Origin: Mauremys mutica
Taxonomy: Eukaryota; Chordata; Testudines; Geoemydidae
Assembly: GCF_020497125.1 (NCBI RefSeq)
Contig: NC_059082.1
Coordinates: 54,024,524 to 54,088,523 of the forward strand
DNA length: 64,000 nucleotides
Direction: 5' to 3'
Positions 46,009-57,450 of this stretch are shown here, piece by piece. The notes below the pieces were generated by a model, which saw only the letters and a program-made list of their open reading frames with translations, did not search any database and had not been told where the DNA came from. A program made the translations under genes and the position numbers. How positions within the stretch are numbered: position 1 is the stretch's first letter; each line of letters starts with the position of its first letter.

Positions 46009-46657
46009 TAGGGTGCCAGCAGTCCTGTATTACAAGGGACATCCCTTATTTAAATGGAAAATTACCCGTCCCATACTAAATTGGGACACCTTTTATCCAG
46101 GATTTCAACAGCAGGGGGCCAGTACTCACGAGTGCATCTTTCCACTCCCCTCCCGACTCTGGCCCTTCAGTGCTGTGCAGGGAAAGCAGACGGGGCCATG
46201 CTCAGGGCCAGGAGGGGAGTGGACAGATGCATCCATGAGTATGGCCCCCTGCTGGCCAGGGCCCCCTGCTGACTCCAGCCCTTGAGCGCAGTCCCCTCTG
46301 CTTTCCTTGCACAGGCTCTGTCTGGCAGGGTGAGTGGTCAGGGCTGCGTGCCCTGGTGCTGCGCTGAAGGGCCAGGGTCAGGAAGGAACTCTTTCTGGCA
46401 CAGCGCCGCAGCAGGCAAAGACCAGCCATGCAGCCTCCAACTCGGTTCTTGGCGCCTGTGCAGACCCTGAACGGCAGTCACAGCGGCTGCTGGCCAGCTT
46501 CTGATGCCCTGGGCTCTCTGCAGCATCCAGAGCTGGGAGAGAGAAACCTAGGAAGCATGGGGGTGGGGAGAAAGGGACTTGCCCTCAGAGGTTCAAGTCA
46601 GACTGGGGCCATCTGAGGTTTGTCCCTTATTTTTTGAATACAATGTTGGCAACTTTA
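46009..46657. mobile_element. hAT-type nonautonomous element, 649 bp
   Basis: Left end TAGGGTGCCAGCAGTCCTGT; right end TGTTGGCAACTTTA (inverted TAAAGTTGCCAACA). CTTGAGAG (46001-46008) and CTTGAGGG (46658-46665) form a 7/8 duplication. Confidence 0.75.
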
Positions 46658-46789
46658 CTTGAGGGCTAGGTCTAGGCCGAGAAGGGAGTCAGTCTCCATG
46701 AGGCACTACCTGTGGCCTCTCACTGATGGGCCCTGATTGCTAGGAACAGAATTTGCTTCACTTGACTCATTAAACAGTAGCTCTTAGAT

Positions 46790-47386
46790 CAGAGGTGGGG
46801 AAACTACAGCCTGCAGGCCACATCCAGCCTGTGGGACCGTCTTGCCTGGCCCCTGAGCTCCTGGCCCAGGAGGCTAGCCCCCGGCCCCTCCCCCGCTGTT
46901 CCCCCTCGCCTGCAGCCTCAGCTCGCTCGCTCCGCTGCCAGCTCAATGCTCTGGGTGGCGAGGCTGTGAGCTCCTGGGGAAGTGCAGCTGCAGAGCCTGG
47001 CCTGACCCAGTGCTGTGTGGTGACGGCAGCGGCAGTGTGGCCTGGCTCCAGCCGGATGGCGCAGCTGTAGCGCTGCCAGCCACCGGTGCTCCAGGCAGCG
47101 CAGTAAGGGGGCAGGTAGAAGTGGGTTTGGATAGAGGGCAGGGGAGTTCAGGGTGGTAGTCAGGGGTCGGGAGTGTGGATAGGGGTCGGGGGGAAAACAG
47201 GGTTGAATGGGGGCAGGGCTCCCAGGGGGGCAGTCAGGAAGGAGGTGGGGTTGGATGGGGCAGCAGGGGGCAGTCAGGGGATAGGGAGTAGGGGTGTGTG
47301 GATGCGGCCCCCTTCCCTAACTGACCCTCCATACAATTTACGAAACCCAATGTGGCCCTCTGGCCAAAAAGTTTGCCCGCCCCGTG
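46790..47386. mobile_element. hAT/Charlie-like nonautonomous element, about 600 bp
   Basis: Left CAGAGGTGGGGAAACTACAG and right TGGCCAAAAAGTTTGCCCGC CCCGTG have the usual hAT/Charlie end layout. The interior is GC-rich with a GGGGGCAGTCAGGG-like tandem. No clear duplication remains. Confidence 0.75.
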
Positions 47387-50300
47387 TTAAGTGGTCCCCC
47401 AGCCCTAGGTAGGATTTCAGCCTCCCAAAGGGTAAAACAACTGTATCTCATGCTTGGTGCCTGCCACTCAATTTTGTTTGTATTTGGAGAGGTCCTCCTC
47501 CTTGACTGAAGGACGCTGACCAGGTTTTGAGGGTGTCAGAGTGGAAGATTTTGGCACCGCTTTTGTGAACTGTAGCCGAGCAGAAGTAATTAAGAATCGT
47601 ACTACTGAGCCCTTGGTCATATGGCTCCTAATTGCCTACTGGCTCCATTTGGTCAGTATTTTTGCCTTAGAAATGTAACTTTGCAACCTCCATAAGCAGC
47701 AGATCCAGCTGCTCTGAGCGCTGGCTTAGTTTGTTGTTGCCGCATGCCTGGTGGTTTGGAACTGGAGTATGAGCAGGTGACAGTGGGAAGGACTCTGTCC
47801 CTTTCTACTTGTGCACATTCACTTTCTTCCAGCCCCTGTTGATGCTTGACTGGCTTGCTCTGTGGCAAGGAGGATACGCAGCATTCAGCAGCACTGCAAC
47901 TCCACAAACAGATGTAAGAGGAAGGGATAGAAAGCTCGATATGTTGCATTTTCCTCTAGGGAAAAGAGTGTGTTCCCTGACAGTCCCAGCCCTCTTATCA
48001 AGGGACCAACATCCTCAAATTCTTTCCACTCCTGTCTCTTGCATGGCAGCAAGTTCCCCTGACTCCTGAGCTGAGGCCAAGAATAGCCCGGTGTTATATC
48101 TGTGCTTGAGTTAAGGGACTGTCAGCTCGCTCATCATCCCCTACTTTTGGGAGTTTATATGGTTGCAAAAAACACTGAGTCCGGGCTGCATCTTTGCATA
48201 GAGGCTCCATCCAGAGGGCAACTGAATGTCTGTCTCTGAACCCTTTTGAAAATATGACTTTGAGTACTAATGGAGAACTGGTATCTAGTGTGCTCAGACC
48301 ACGCCTGCGCCCTGGAGAGCTTCTCCATGGGCTCTGCGCCGCCCTACTCTTCACTGGCTCCCTCTTCTGTGTAACATTCAAGCTGCTAGTTCTCCCCTTC
48401 AGGGCTCTAATTCCCACCTGTCTACATCTCTGCCTTGATTTACCCCTCCTCCCCTTCTTGTTCCCTAGCCCCTTTCTATCCTAGAACCATCTCCAGGTCT
48501 TAGCTCTGCGCCTGCTTTCACTGCCCTCTGGGATTGGCCTTCGCTTCCCAGGTGCCCATCATCCCCTCTCCTCCTTAAACCCTACTTCTTATGAATCTCC
48601 TTGTGCAGAGGCACCTCTCCTCCCACCCAAGGATTGGATGAGATCTGGCAGAGTTGGGGTGAGCTTGGGACCCGGCCTTCTGCATGTCTAAGAAAGCACT
48701 TGGGTCCCCGTAACTTGCCCTAGTGCTGCAGCTTTGGTGCCGCCTCCTGGACATGCTGGAGTGTTTTGGCAGAGTCGCTCTGAATCTGACGTCTGTGTGT
48801 AAAATAGGACAAAGGATCCATTTATTTCGTCCATTTCTGTGAGTGGCTCAGAGGCGCCATGGTGGTAGCACCTTCTCGGAGGGGAGCACTGTGGAACCAC
48901 AGCCTGCTGGGCCAGCAGAACCTGAACCCTTTGGTAAGATGCATGGTTTCAGCTGGTGCGTCAGATCAGGAATTCTGTGGTGGCAGATTTGAAGTTTTGA
49001 ATGGAAGCAGGCTGGAAACGAATAATGCAGCTGTGACAGTAGTGCCTCCGTGATCTGTGTGCATGTGTTCAGTTCTATTTATTGTACTCTGTTCCCACCT
49101 TTTCATCTTAGGGTATGCCACAGCACTTTGTATCCAAAATGCATAACGGGCCCCAGGCAATGAACTGGGGATGCCAGAGTTAAAAGCCTGAGGCTCTGCA
49201 GCATGAGCTAGGCTCTCTCTGACAACTGTAACAGACTCACACCTCTGGCTTGGGCACAGAGGGTGACTCGTAACATGCACTGACCCATGGGTTACAACTG
49301 CGTCTTAGAAGCTGCTAGGAAGGATCTGAACGGCAGTGCTGAAGCAACTTGCATTCTCTTCACATTTCCAAGGTTACTTTGCTAACGTCAAGTCATAAAC
49401 ATAATGATGTTAGAAAATGAAGGTACTGATAGGTTCTGGAGCACAGTTGTGTGGCAAGGAATGGATAAATTACATTCTGACCTGGATGCTTGTAGGAGAT
49501 AATTTCACCTTTGTGCAGGCCTCTGGGTAATATAGATCCAACCAGGCCACTCACAAACCACTCTGTGCTAAAACTGATTATGTTGCTGAAGCTCTTTGTG
49601 TGTAATCCTTTATTTAAACCAGAAGAGATGGTTTATTTAAATACATTTCCTTTTTGGTGTGAGTGAGCATGTGGGATTGTTAAATGGACTGATGAAGCCA
49701 GTTCCTGTATGGCAGGAGATGACTTCATGGAAATATAATGTCCTGGAGTGCCAGTTTGCTTGGGGGAGGCTATGGCCCCAGGTGCCAGAGGCAAATAAAA
49801 TAAGCAGGGCTTCAGATGCTCTGCAATTCCATTTGCCTCACAATCCACTCCTTGCTCTAAACTCTAAGCTTTCTTTTAAAGTCTATTTCTAGTCTATGCT
49901 ATGGAGAGAACCTTAAACATATGACCTCATTGTAACCAATGTAGCAACATCTTCCTGAGTCTGCAGGCAGATACAATAGCTCTGGGTGGTGGAGCTGCCC
50001 CAGGCATCTAAATAAGGTGTGGTTTCTGAAGCATAAGGGTGACTGTTATGAGCATTAATGATTTCACTGTTGATCATTTTAGCAAAAACATTCAACTAAG
50101 GTGCTCTAATCTATAATCACTAACTGCTTCTCCTAGTATCCCAAGTACCAAAATCCTCAGCTGGCATAATTTTATGCTTCCTTTTCCCTCGTTCCCACAA
50201 CATTTGAGATGCAGTTGTGTCTTCAATATGTTTTGCGGCCCATGGCAGGCGCCAGTCATAAAATAAATTGACTGGAGGTTTGTAACAACTCGCTCAAGGT

Positions 50301-51961
50301 GCCAGTTGGCTCATTTGTTTTCATATTTAAATAAACCTCACATCTTTAACTGACTTGAAGCTGGTATAAATATCCCGCAGTGCTGCAGAAACCATGCAAC
50401 CTTGTTGCAGGGTAGATGGGCTCTGTACGGACCTGTGCAAGGGGAAGCCGATGGTTATTAGGAAGGTCCGGGGAAGGAGGCAACCTGAACAAAGTTCAGA
50501 AGGTCTTTACCTCAATGTCATGTACTCCTTGAACATGCTGCACTTGCAGGTCAGGCTTCTGTACCAAATTTGGACAGAGCTTCCGTCATGCAGAGAGACA
50601 CAAGAGAGAGACTCTCTTTGAGATGCTTTAATGCACTGCCTGGTGTAGCTTTTACCAGCTGAGGCAAGGTCTGTGACACATGGCACCACCTAATGGCTGA
50701 ACATTACAAAACATTTTTGCCTTCCCTCTCACTCAGAGCCTGATTCGCAAAACCCAGCGAGAGTGCAGTCAGCAGGACTTCTAGTCCCTTCTCCCCCACT
50801 CAGCTTCCTTGTCCTGTTTAAATTACCCAGCACCAGGGCAGGGCAGGAGCCCTCCTTGGGTTATGTGCTCCAGCCTGTCTCTTAAAGAGGCAGTACACTC
50901 CTTCACAGGGCCTGGAAATAAGCAATTTAGGCTATAGGATGGAGCAGCAGTTTATAGAGACTAAACAGTAGTTTTTATGTAAACACTGAAACACACCTGA
51001 TCTCTTTCCAAGTGTCTGAAAGTACAGAACTACCCTCTGTCCCAGGTGCACAGGTGCAGTGGACAGAGTTGAGGGTATTTTAGCAACCTCAAGAATTCCA
51101 GTGCTTTGGGAGATTTGCTTCACTTTAGATATGCTTTTACGATGAGGCCAAATCCTGTGCAGCTCCCTGTTGATCTCCTCACTAATGATTATAACCAAGA
51201 TCAGTGGATGGTTCTGCTTGAGCAAGGACTACAAGATTTGGCCCGTCAGTTTCCCCCCCTCTTTAATATGCAAACTTGTGTGTGTGCCCCTTGAGCAAAC
51301 TGTAGGGCATAGCCAATGTAAACAGCCCCCAGCTTGCCGCAGAGTTGCTGCTGTCTAAGCTAGGACTCAGATGTATGTCAATAACGGTACCTTGTTTGCT
51401 TTCTACTGCGGTTCAACAGATCTCATTCCAGGGCAGTGGGAAGGTCAATCTTCAGTTGATGCCTATCTAGCTGGAGTTAATAGATTACCATTAAAGAATT
51501 TGACATTGCCCTGCCTTGGCAAACAAGGTCCGGGACCTGTAGAATCATGCGGCAGGCTGAGATTTTTTTTCATGTTATCGGCTGCATTATCAGCCACTTC
51601 TGAAAACGCTGGGTAAGAAGCTCCAGGGTAGAGGTTATAAAATGCAGCATTTGTTTCTGAAATGATGCTTAAAGGGCTATAGTCTCTTCTCATACTGTAC
51701 AGACGCATGCTCTGGTCTCTTTGTTCTTGTGAAATTGAAGGCACAGGAGTTCTAGGGTTTGAGTTTGGGGTGGGGGGAGCACTTCAAGTCCATTTTTTTT
51801 ACCCTATTGAAAGGAAAGGCCAGATGTTCATTGAACCTCATGAGCCTGGCAACATCTTTCCCCGGCGTGTGTTGTTTTCCAGCCTCTCTCCTTTGTATCA
51901 GCAGGCTCCCCTCCTGCCAGCTTTGTTAATTCACTATATTGGGACATCTGCATTCTTAGCG

Positions 51962-51962
<1 letters not shown>
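47387..51962. other. Intron 5 sequence with no recognised feature
   Basis: 4.6 kb where I saw no repeat ends or conserved coding similarity. Short open frames have no family resemblance. Confidence 0.45.

Positions 51963-51997
<35 letters not shown>
51963..51997. repeat. (GT)n microsatellite
   Basis: About 17 GT units directly at the left end of the next MITE. Confidence 0.95.
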
Positions 51998-51998
<1 letters not shown>

Positions 51999-53287
51999 TA
52001 CATCTGCACCAGGAGCTAGAGGTGTGACTCCCCTGCTCGTGTACACACGCTCATGCCAGCTCTCATCAAGCTAGTGCTAATACTGGGGTCTCAAACTCAA
52101 ATGACCACGAGGGCCACATGAAGGCTAGTTCATTGGCCTGAGGGCCGCATCACTGACACACACCCCCTCGCTGCCCCCACTCCACCCCTTCCCTGAGGCC
52201 TCTCCTCTTCCCACCCCTTCCCTGCCCCCATTCCAACCCCTTCCCTGGAGTCCCCACCCCAACTCTGCGCCCTCCCTGCCTCCAGAGGGTGTATTAGGGG
52301 TGTGGTGGGGGGCTCAGGACAGGGAGTTGAGGTGCAGCGGGGGGTTGGGGTGCAGGCAGGGGGCTCAAGGTACAGAAGGAGTGTGGGATGCGACAGGGGG
52401 CTCAGGGCAGGGGGTTAGGGTGAAGTAGGGCGTTGAGGTTCAGGCAGGAGGCTCAGGGCAGGGGGTTGGGGTGCAGCAGAGGGTTGAGGTTTAGGCAGGG
52501 GGCTCAGGGGATTGGGGTACAGAAGGGGTGTGGGATGCAGCAGGGGGCTCAGGGCATGGAGTTGGGGTGTGGAGTGCTGCGGGGGCTATGGGCACGGGGT
52601 TGGAGTGTGGGGTGCACCAGGGGGTTCAGGGCAGGGAGTTGGGCTGCAGCAGGGGGTTGGGGTGCAGGCAGGGGGCTCAGGGCAGGGAGTTGGGAGGTGG
52701 GGTGAAGGAGGGCTTCGGGCTCCGGTTTGGCAGTGGCGCACACTGAGGCCAGGGCAGGCTGCTGGCCCCGCTCCCAAGTAGCTGGAACCATGTCCCTGTG
52801 GCCCCTGGGGGAGGGGGGGACACAGGGCTCTGCACGCTGCTTGCCACACCTCCAGGTACCTCTGCTGAAGCTCCCATTGGCCACGGTTCCCCATTTCCGC
52901 CCCCCCAACCCCGGCCACAGGGACGTGATGCCAGCCACTTCCAGGAGCGGCGCAGGGCTTGAGGGGAGCAATCCCGCGGGTGTAGTTTGCTCACCCCTGG
53001 CCTGGAAGTAGGCCGGGGGGGTGGGCACGGGCCACTTGGCGCAGCCCGTGGGCCGCGTGTTTGAGACCCCTGTGCTAATATAAATAGGAGTGTAGCCGTG
53101 ATAGCCCGGTTAGCTGCTGTGGAGGCATGGCTGAGCCAAGCCTGCCTGAAACTAGTGGGTATGTACTCAACATGGCTCAGCTATCCCTCTGCTGCATCTA
53201 CCCGTGCTACCGTGGCTGCCCATCTAGTTATACTCAGGTAGCATGAGCAGGGGAATCACACCCCGAGCTCGTGGTGTCGATGTCACT
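51998..53287. mobile_element. Palindromic MITE interrupted by a hAT element
   Basis: Left part 51998-52082 (AGCTAGAGGTGTGACTCCCC TGCTCGTGTACACACGC) and right part 53073-53287 (GCATGAGCAGGGGAATCACA CCCCGAGCTCG) have long inverted ends. An uninterrupted relative lies at 56730-57033. Confidence 0.8.
52083..53072. mobile_element. hAT-type nonautonomous element, 990 bp, perfect duplication
   Basis: Starts CTGGGGTCTCAAACTCAAAT and ends GTGTTTGAGACCCCTG. TGCTAATA flanks both sides (52075-52082, 53073-53080). Interior is a GGGGGCTCAGGGCAGGG-like tandem. It is the same family as 6862-7664. Confidence 0.92.
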
Positions 53288-54352
53288 TAAGGCACTGCTC
53301 TCAGTTGCCAGCAAGAGCAGAAGGCTGACTCCTTTCAGTGCTTTTTTTATGCAGTAAACAGCTATAATGATGAGGCCATTAATGGCAACTAACAACTTGA
53401 GATGGCTTTTGAAAGCAGCATATTGCCCGCAACAGCCCTTTATGGTTCTGTTTGCAGGCAAAGTTGATTAGTTGCTAGGGAATTTCAAATTATCTGTCCG
53501 GGGAGAGACACGTGAATAGGGTCTCCTTGCCTGTGGCATTTGGTTGGCCTGGTGGCTTTGATAAATGAGACCTGATAAAAGAGGAAAAGTGTCTGCACTG
53601 TGAGGCTGTTTTGCTGCTTTATGTAAAGGTGGCCTAAAAGGAAATTTCTGCTTATTTTTTTTCCGTAGGAATATTGGGTTTTCGTTGTTATATTGTTGGT
53701 GTTGGAGGACTTGTTGGATACCTCAGAGATCTGGCTCAGGGGCTTTCTTAATGCTTAACCATGTATCCTTTCTCCCACCAAATGCAGTACGTTACCAGTT
53801 GGACTGCCATTTCTCATACCGCCATAGATGGGTGCCTGCGGGAATGTGTGTGCTGTTTTGTAGAACAATGGTGATTATCCTGAAGTGCAGGGGGAGAACT
53901 CTTGGTCTGCACATTGGAACTTGGCTGTGGTATTCTGCTATGTCTGTGTGAGCCTTGCTCCTGTAGTTCAGATCCCCTGTGCACATCTGACAGCAGGTGT
54001 GCCGTAAGTGTGTATGACATTGGTGGATCGGACACAGTGTTTGGGTACTATTGTGAGATAGGTGCTGTAGTTAAATGTTCCTATTTTCTGAACTGTGCAG
54101 GGCTCAGAGAGCAGGAAGAGGCCTTGGAAAGGTCATTTCTGATAGTCTGACCTAGGATGATCACTTGTTCAGATTAAAATAAATCTGTGGTCCCTCAAGA
54201 GGCTCCTGTGAATAATAGGCCCCATCTTTATCCAACGGGACTCTTCTTTCTTGCTCATTAGGAGCCCAAAAGAAAGGGTTTGGCTGGCTTCTCAAGTCAG
54301 CCTTCAGTTTAAATTGAAAACAGCCTTAGAGGGCAAGTGGGGCCATGGACAA
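53288..54352. other. Intron 5 sequence with no recognised feature
   Basis: Nothing named. 53290-53480 is AT-rich and free of repeats. Confidence 0.5.
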
Positions 54353-54480
54353 CACCAGCCCTGGGGGGAAGGGCATGGAGGAGGGCAAGAAACCCAGCCT
54401 GTTTTGGGTCACCCCAGCCTCAAGAGCCTCAGGTGCTGGGTTTCTTGCCCTCCTCCATACCCTTACCCCCAGGGCTGGTG
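54353..54480. repeat. Long inverted repeat, 46-bp arms, 36-bp loop
   Basis: 54353-54398 (CACCAGCCCTGGGGGGAAGG on) and 54435-54480 pair at 44 of 46 positions. Confidence 0.93.
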
Positions 54481-55162
54481 CCTTCTCCAGCTGGAAGCCA
54501 GTCCCTTTCACATTGCCTTGGAGATCTCATGGCCAGTCCTGAGCACAAGAGAAGCCATGGCTTAGTGACTAACTGCAGCTACTTAAAGCTCTGTAGCTAA
54601 CAGACTTCCTTAGTCATGCTTGCAAGCTGAAGCCGGGGAACTGATGCAGTAATTTCAGGAAAACTCCAGAAATGAATCCTTGAGACACCTCCTCTCCTGG
54701 CATCTGACGATACTTTAAAGTTCCATTTTCTGTAATTTACAAGATTCCCTGCAGTTCTTAAAATGCTGTGTGAAATTCAGGCAATAGAAGCATTTGGGCC
54801 TATGCTGTGCACTCTCAAGTGAGATTTTAGATTGTCATTGTCAGTTGTTTTGAAATTCATGTTCTTCACCTACTGTGTGTACAACATGGCAGGAGAGGAA
54901 AATCCGTGTGCTGTGTTTCAGGGGAGCCTTGAGTTCAGGGGGGAGAGGTTTATGCCAGATTGCAAGTTTACTGATCTGCTGTGTGCTAATCTAACATCAA
55001 GGACTGTATGTGGCCCTCTGGGTTTCTTTTGTGGCATAGGCAGGGTCGCTAATTTATCAGCTGAAGAACATGCTTTTAAAATGCTGTAGCCTATTATTAC
55101 TGTGCTGAGGTATAAAGTGGAAACCAAAATCTGTACCACTACACTTAGGACATTACCGCTGT
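54481..55162. other. Intron 5 sequence with no recognised feature
   Basis: Nothing seen. Confidence 0.5.
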
Positions 55163-55818
55163 CATAGAATCACAGAACTGCAGGAGGACTCAAGGGACCT
55201 CGGTGGCTTATCTAGTCCAGTCCCCTGCACTGAGGCAGGACTAAGGATTATCTAGAGACCATCCCTGACAAGTGTTTGTCTAACCTGCTCTTAAAAACCT
55301 CCTTTGACTGAAATTCCACAACCTCCTTAGGTCATTTGTTCTAGTGCTTAACTACCCTGAGAGTTTGGAAGTTTTTTCTAATGGCCAACCTAAAAGTCCC
55401 TTGCTACAATTTAAGCCCATTACTTGTCCTGTCCTCCGTGGATAAGAAGAATAATATAACACCCTCCTGTTTATAACTACCTTTTATATATTGAAGACTG
55501 TTATGTCCCGCCTCAGTCTTCTCTTCTCCTGACTAAACAAACCCAGTTTTTTCAGTCACTCCTCCCATGTCATGTTTTCTAGACCTTTTAATCATTGTTG
55601 TTGTTCCTCTTTGGATTTTCTCCAATTTTGTCCACATCTTTCCTGAAGTGTGCTGCCCAGAACTGGACACAGTGCTCCAGCTGAGGCCTTATCAGTGCTG
55701 AGTGAAGTAGAAGAATTACTTCTCGTGCCTTGCTTGCAACACTACTGCTAATGCATCCCAGAATTATGTTTGCTTTTTTGCAGCAGTATTTCACTATTGA
55801 CTCAAATTTAGTTTGTGA
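55163..55818 (-). mobile_element. CR1 LINE 3' portion with RT C-terminus
   Basis: Minus strand: KANIILGCISSSVASKAREV, LLLHSALIRPQLEHCVQFWA, AHFRKDVDKIGE, the end of CR1 RT, followed by noncoding tail and TGATTCTATGA at 55163. 5' truncated. Confidence 0.9.
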
Positions 55819-56060
55819 TACTTAGTTTGTATAAAGTAGGAAGCAAAATCTGCAACACTACAGTTAGATACTGCTACTATAGTGTACCATTCCTACACAT
55901 CACTAAAGGCATTAGTTATTTTCTAAATACTTTGTGCAGCTGGAAATTGCACACGAGCACCTGTGGATATGTGAATTGGTGGGATGCAAATAAATCCAAA
56001 TTGCTTTGGTTCCTTAGTCTGCTAGCCATGTTTCCTGTTTAATCACCGTACCCGTAATAA
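55819..56060. other. Intron 5 sequence between CR1 and MITE
   Basis: Nothing recognised. Confidence 0.5.
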
Positions 56061-56061
56061 A

Positions 56062-56219
56062 TACACCTCTACCTCGATATAACGCTATCCCCGGGAGCTA
56101 AAAAACCTTACCGCGTTATAGGTGAAACCGCGTTATAGCAAACGTGCTTTGATCCACCACAGTGTGTTATATCCAAATTCGTGTTATTTCGGGTCGCGTT
56201 ATAGTGAGGTAGAGGTGTA
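56062..56219. mobile_element. Tc1/mariner-like MITE with TA ends
   Basis: CACCTCTACCTCGATATAAC (left) and the inverted right end (GTTATAGTGAGGTAGAGGTG) flanked by TA. Repeated GTTATA / TATAAC motifs inside. About 154 bp, no ORF. Confidence 0.85.
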
Positions 56220-56611
56220 TGTTCATTTCTTCCTTCTGGAAGATAAGGGTCTTCTATGTTTGGTACGGATTCATTGTATTCATTGAAAGTGAGGATTGAC
56301 AGCCCATCAGAATGATGTCCTCTCTCCACAGAACAAGTACAGCACAGGAGGTGGCCGGAGGCGTCCCTCTATACTACCCTACCAGAGTGCCTCTGCTCTA
56401 CTCTGGCAGCCCCACCCCCTAAAGCTGGGAGGGGAGCTCAGCCACCCAGGCCTAGCAAAGAATCATCACTTTTTGTGGGCCATGCTCTGTATCCCGGTAC
56501 AATTCCCATAGCCAGCCACCAGTCTTGAGCCTTACTTTTCAATCTGTCCTGACGTTGGCTTAACGTGGGCTTTGGCTCTCATTGTTGAAACCCTCTTTTC
56601 TTTCTTCTCAG

Positions 56612-56678
56612 CTGAACTTTGATTTGGATCGTGGCGTGTTCCCTGTGGTGATCCAAGCCGTAGTGGATGAAGGGGATG
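56612..56678 (+). CDS. MGRN1: MGRN1 internal exon (exon 6)
   Basis: The exon reads LNFDLDRGVFPVVIQAVVDE GD plus the first G of a Val codon. The acceptor is TTCTTCTCAG and the donor is G|GTAAGC. Its length of 67 nt (22 codons + 1) keeps the frame between the exons on either side. Confidence 0.95.
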
Positions 56679-56729
56679 GTAAGCTAGATTCTTTTTCGTT
56701 GATTGGTTGTTTCTCCAAGCTCCTTGTAG

Positions 56730-57033
56730 GCTTAGTCTGCACTGTGAGCTCGGAGGTTGAGTCCCCTTCTCACATACACATACACTAGCTCTCATCAAGC
56801 TACCTTGAGCATACATAGCAGTGTAGCCACAGTAACACAAGGGGTGTCAGCGGCTGCATGGCTGAGCTGTGCCCAGTACGTACCCACCAGTTTCGGGGGG
56901 GTTGGACTCAGCATGACTCAGCCATGCCTCCACCGCCAGTACCCGTGCTTCTGCGGCTACCCTGCTAGCTCCAGCATGAGTATATGTACATAAGCAGGGG
57001 AATCGCACCCTTGGTTTGCAATGTAGAGATAGC
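56730..57033. mobile_element. Palindromic MITE, uninterrupted copy
   Basis: CTTAGTCTGCACTGTGAGCT to GGGGAATCGCACCC and AATGTAGAGATAG match the halves at 51998 and 53073 in order, without the hAT insert. Confidence 0.75.
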
Positions 57034-57192
57034 TGTAGAGGGGTGCTACCCCCAAACACGTGCTTCCTGCAGGGTGGGGCTTAATGACTCCATGTGTTTC
57101 AAATGTTTCAGGAATGTGACTTAAACATCTGTGGGAAAGTGGCCAAGGTAACAGTCAAATCTGCCTTTTATGCTCAGATTTCATTTGGAGAG

Positions 57193-57450
57193 GAAGATTG
57201 ATCTTGTGGCTAAGGCACTGGCTAGGTCAGATCTTGGTTCAGTTCCTGGCTGTGCCACAGACTGGTGTGTGACCTGGGGCAAGTCCCTTCATCCCGCCGC
57301 ACCTCAGTTCCCATCTGCAAAATGGGGATAGTAATACTTTCCCTTTGTGTGGTCAGACTGCAAGTCCTCTGGCTATGTGTATGTGCAGTGTCTAATACAG
57401 GTAGGCCCTGATCTGGGTGAAACCTTTAAGTGCTGTTATAATAATGTTAA
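57193..57450 (+). mobile_element. MIR-like CORE-SINE
   Basis: GATCTTGTGGCTAAGGCACT (head), CTGTGCCACAG, GACCTGGGGCAAGTCCCTTC, ATGGGGATAGTAATACTT in MIR order. Confidence 0.7.

Noticed and set aside
52433..53028. Long open frames in three phases on both strands
   Set aside because: Tandem GGGGCTCAGGG-type repeat inside the hAT at 52083; same explanation as 7033-7706.
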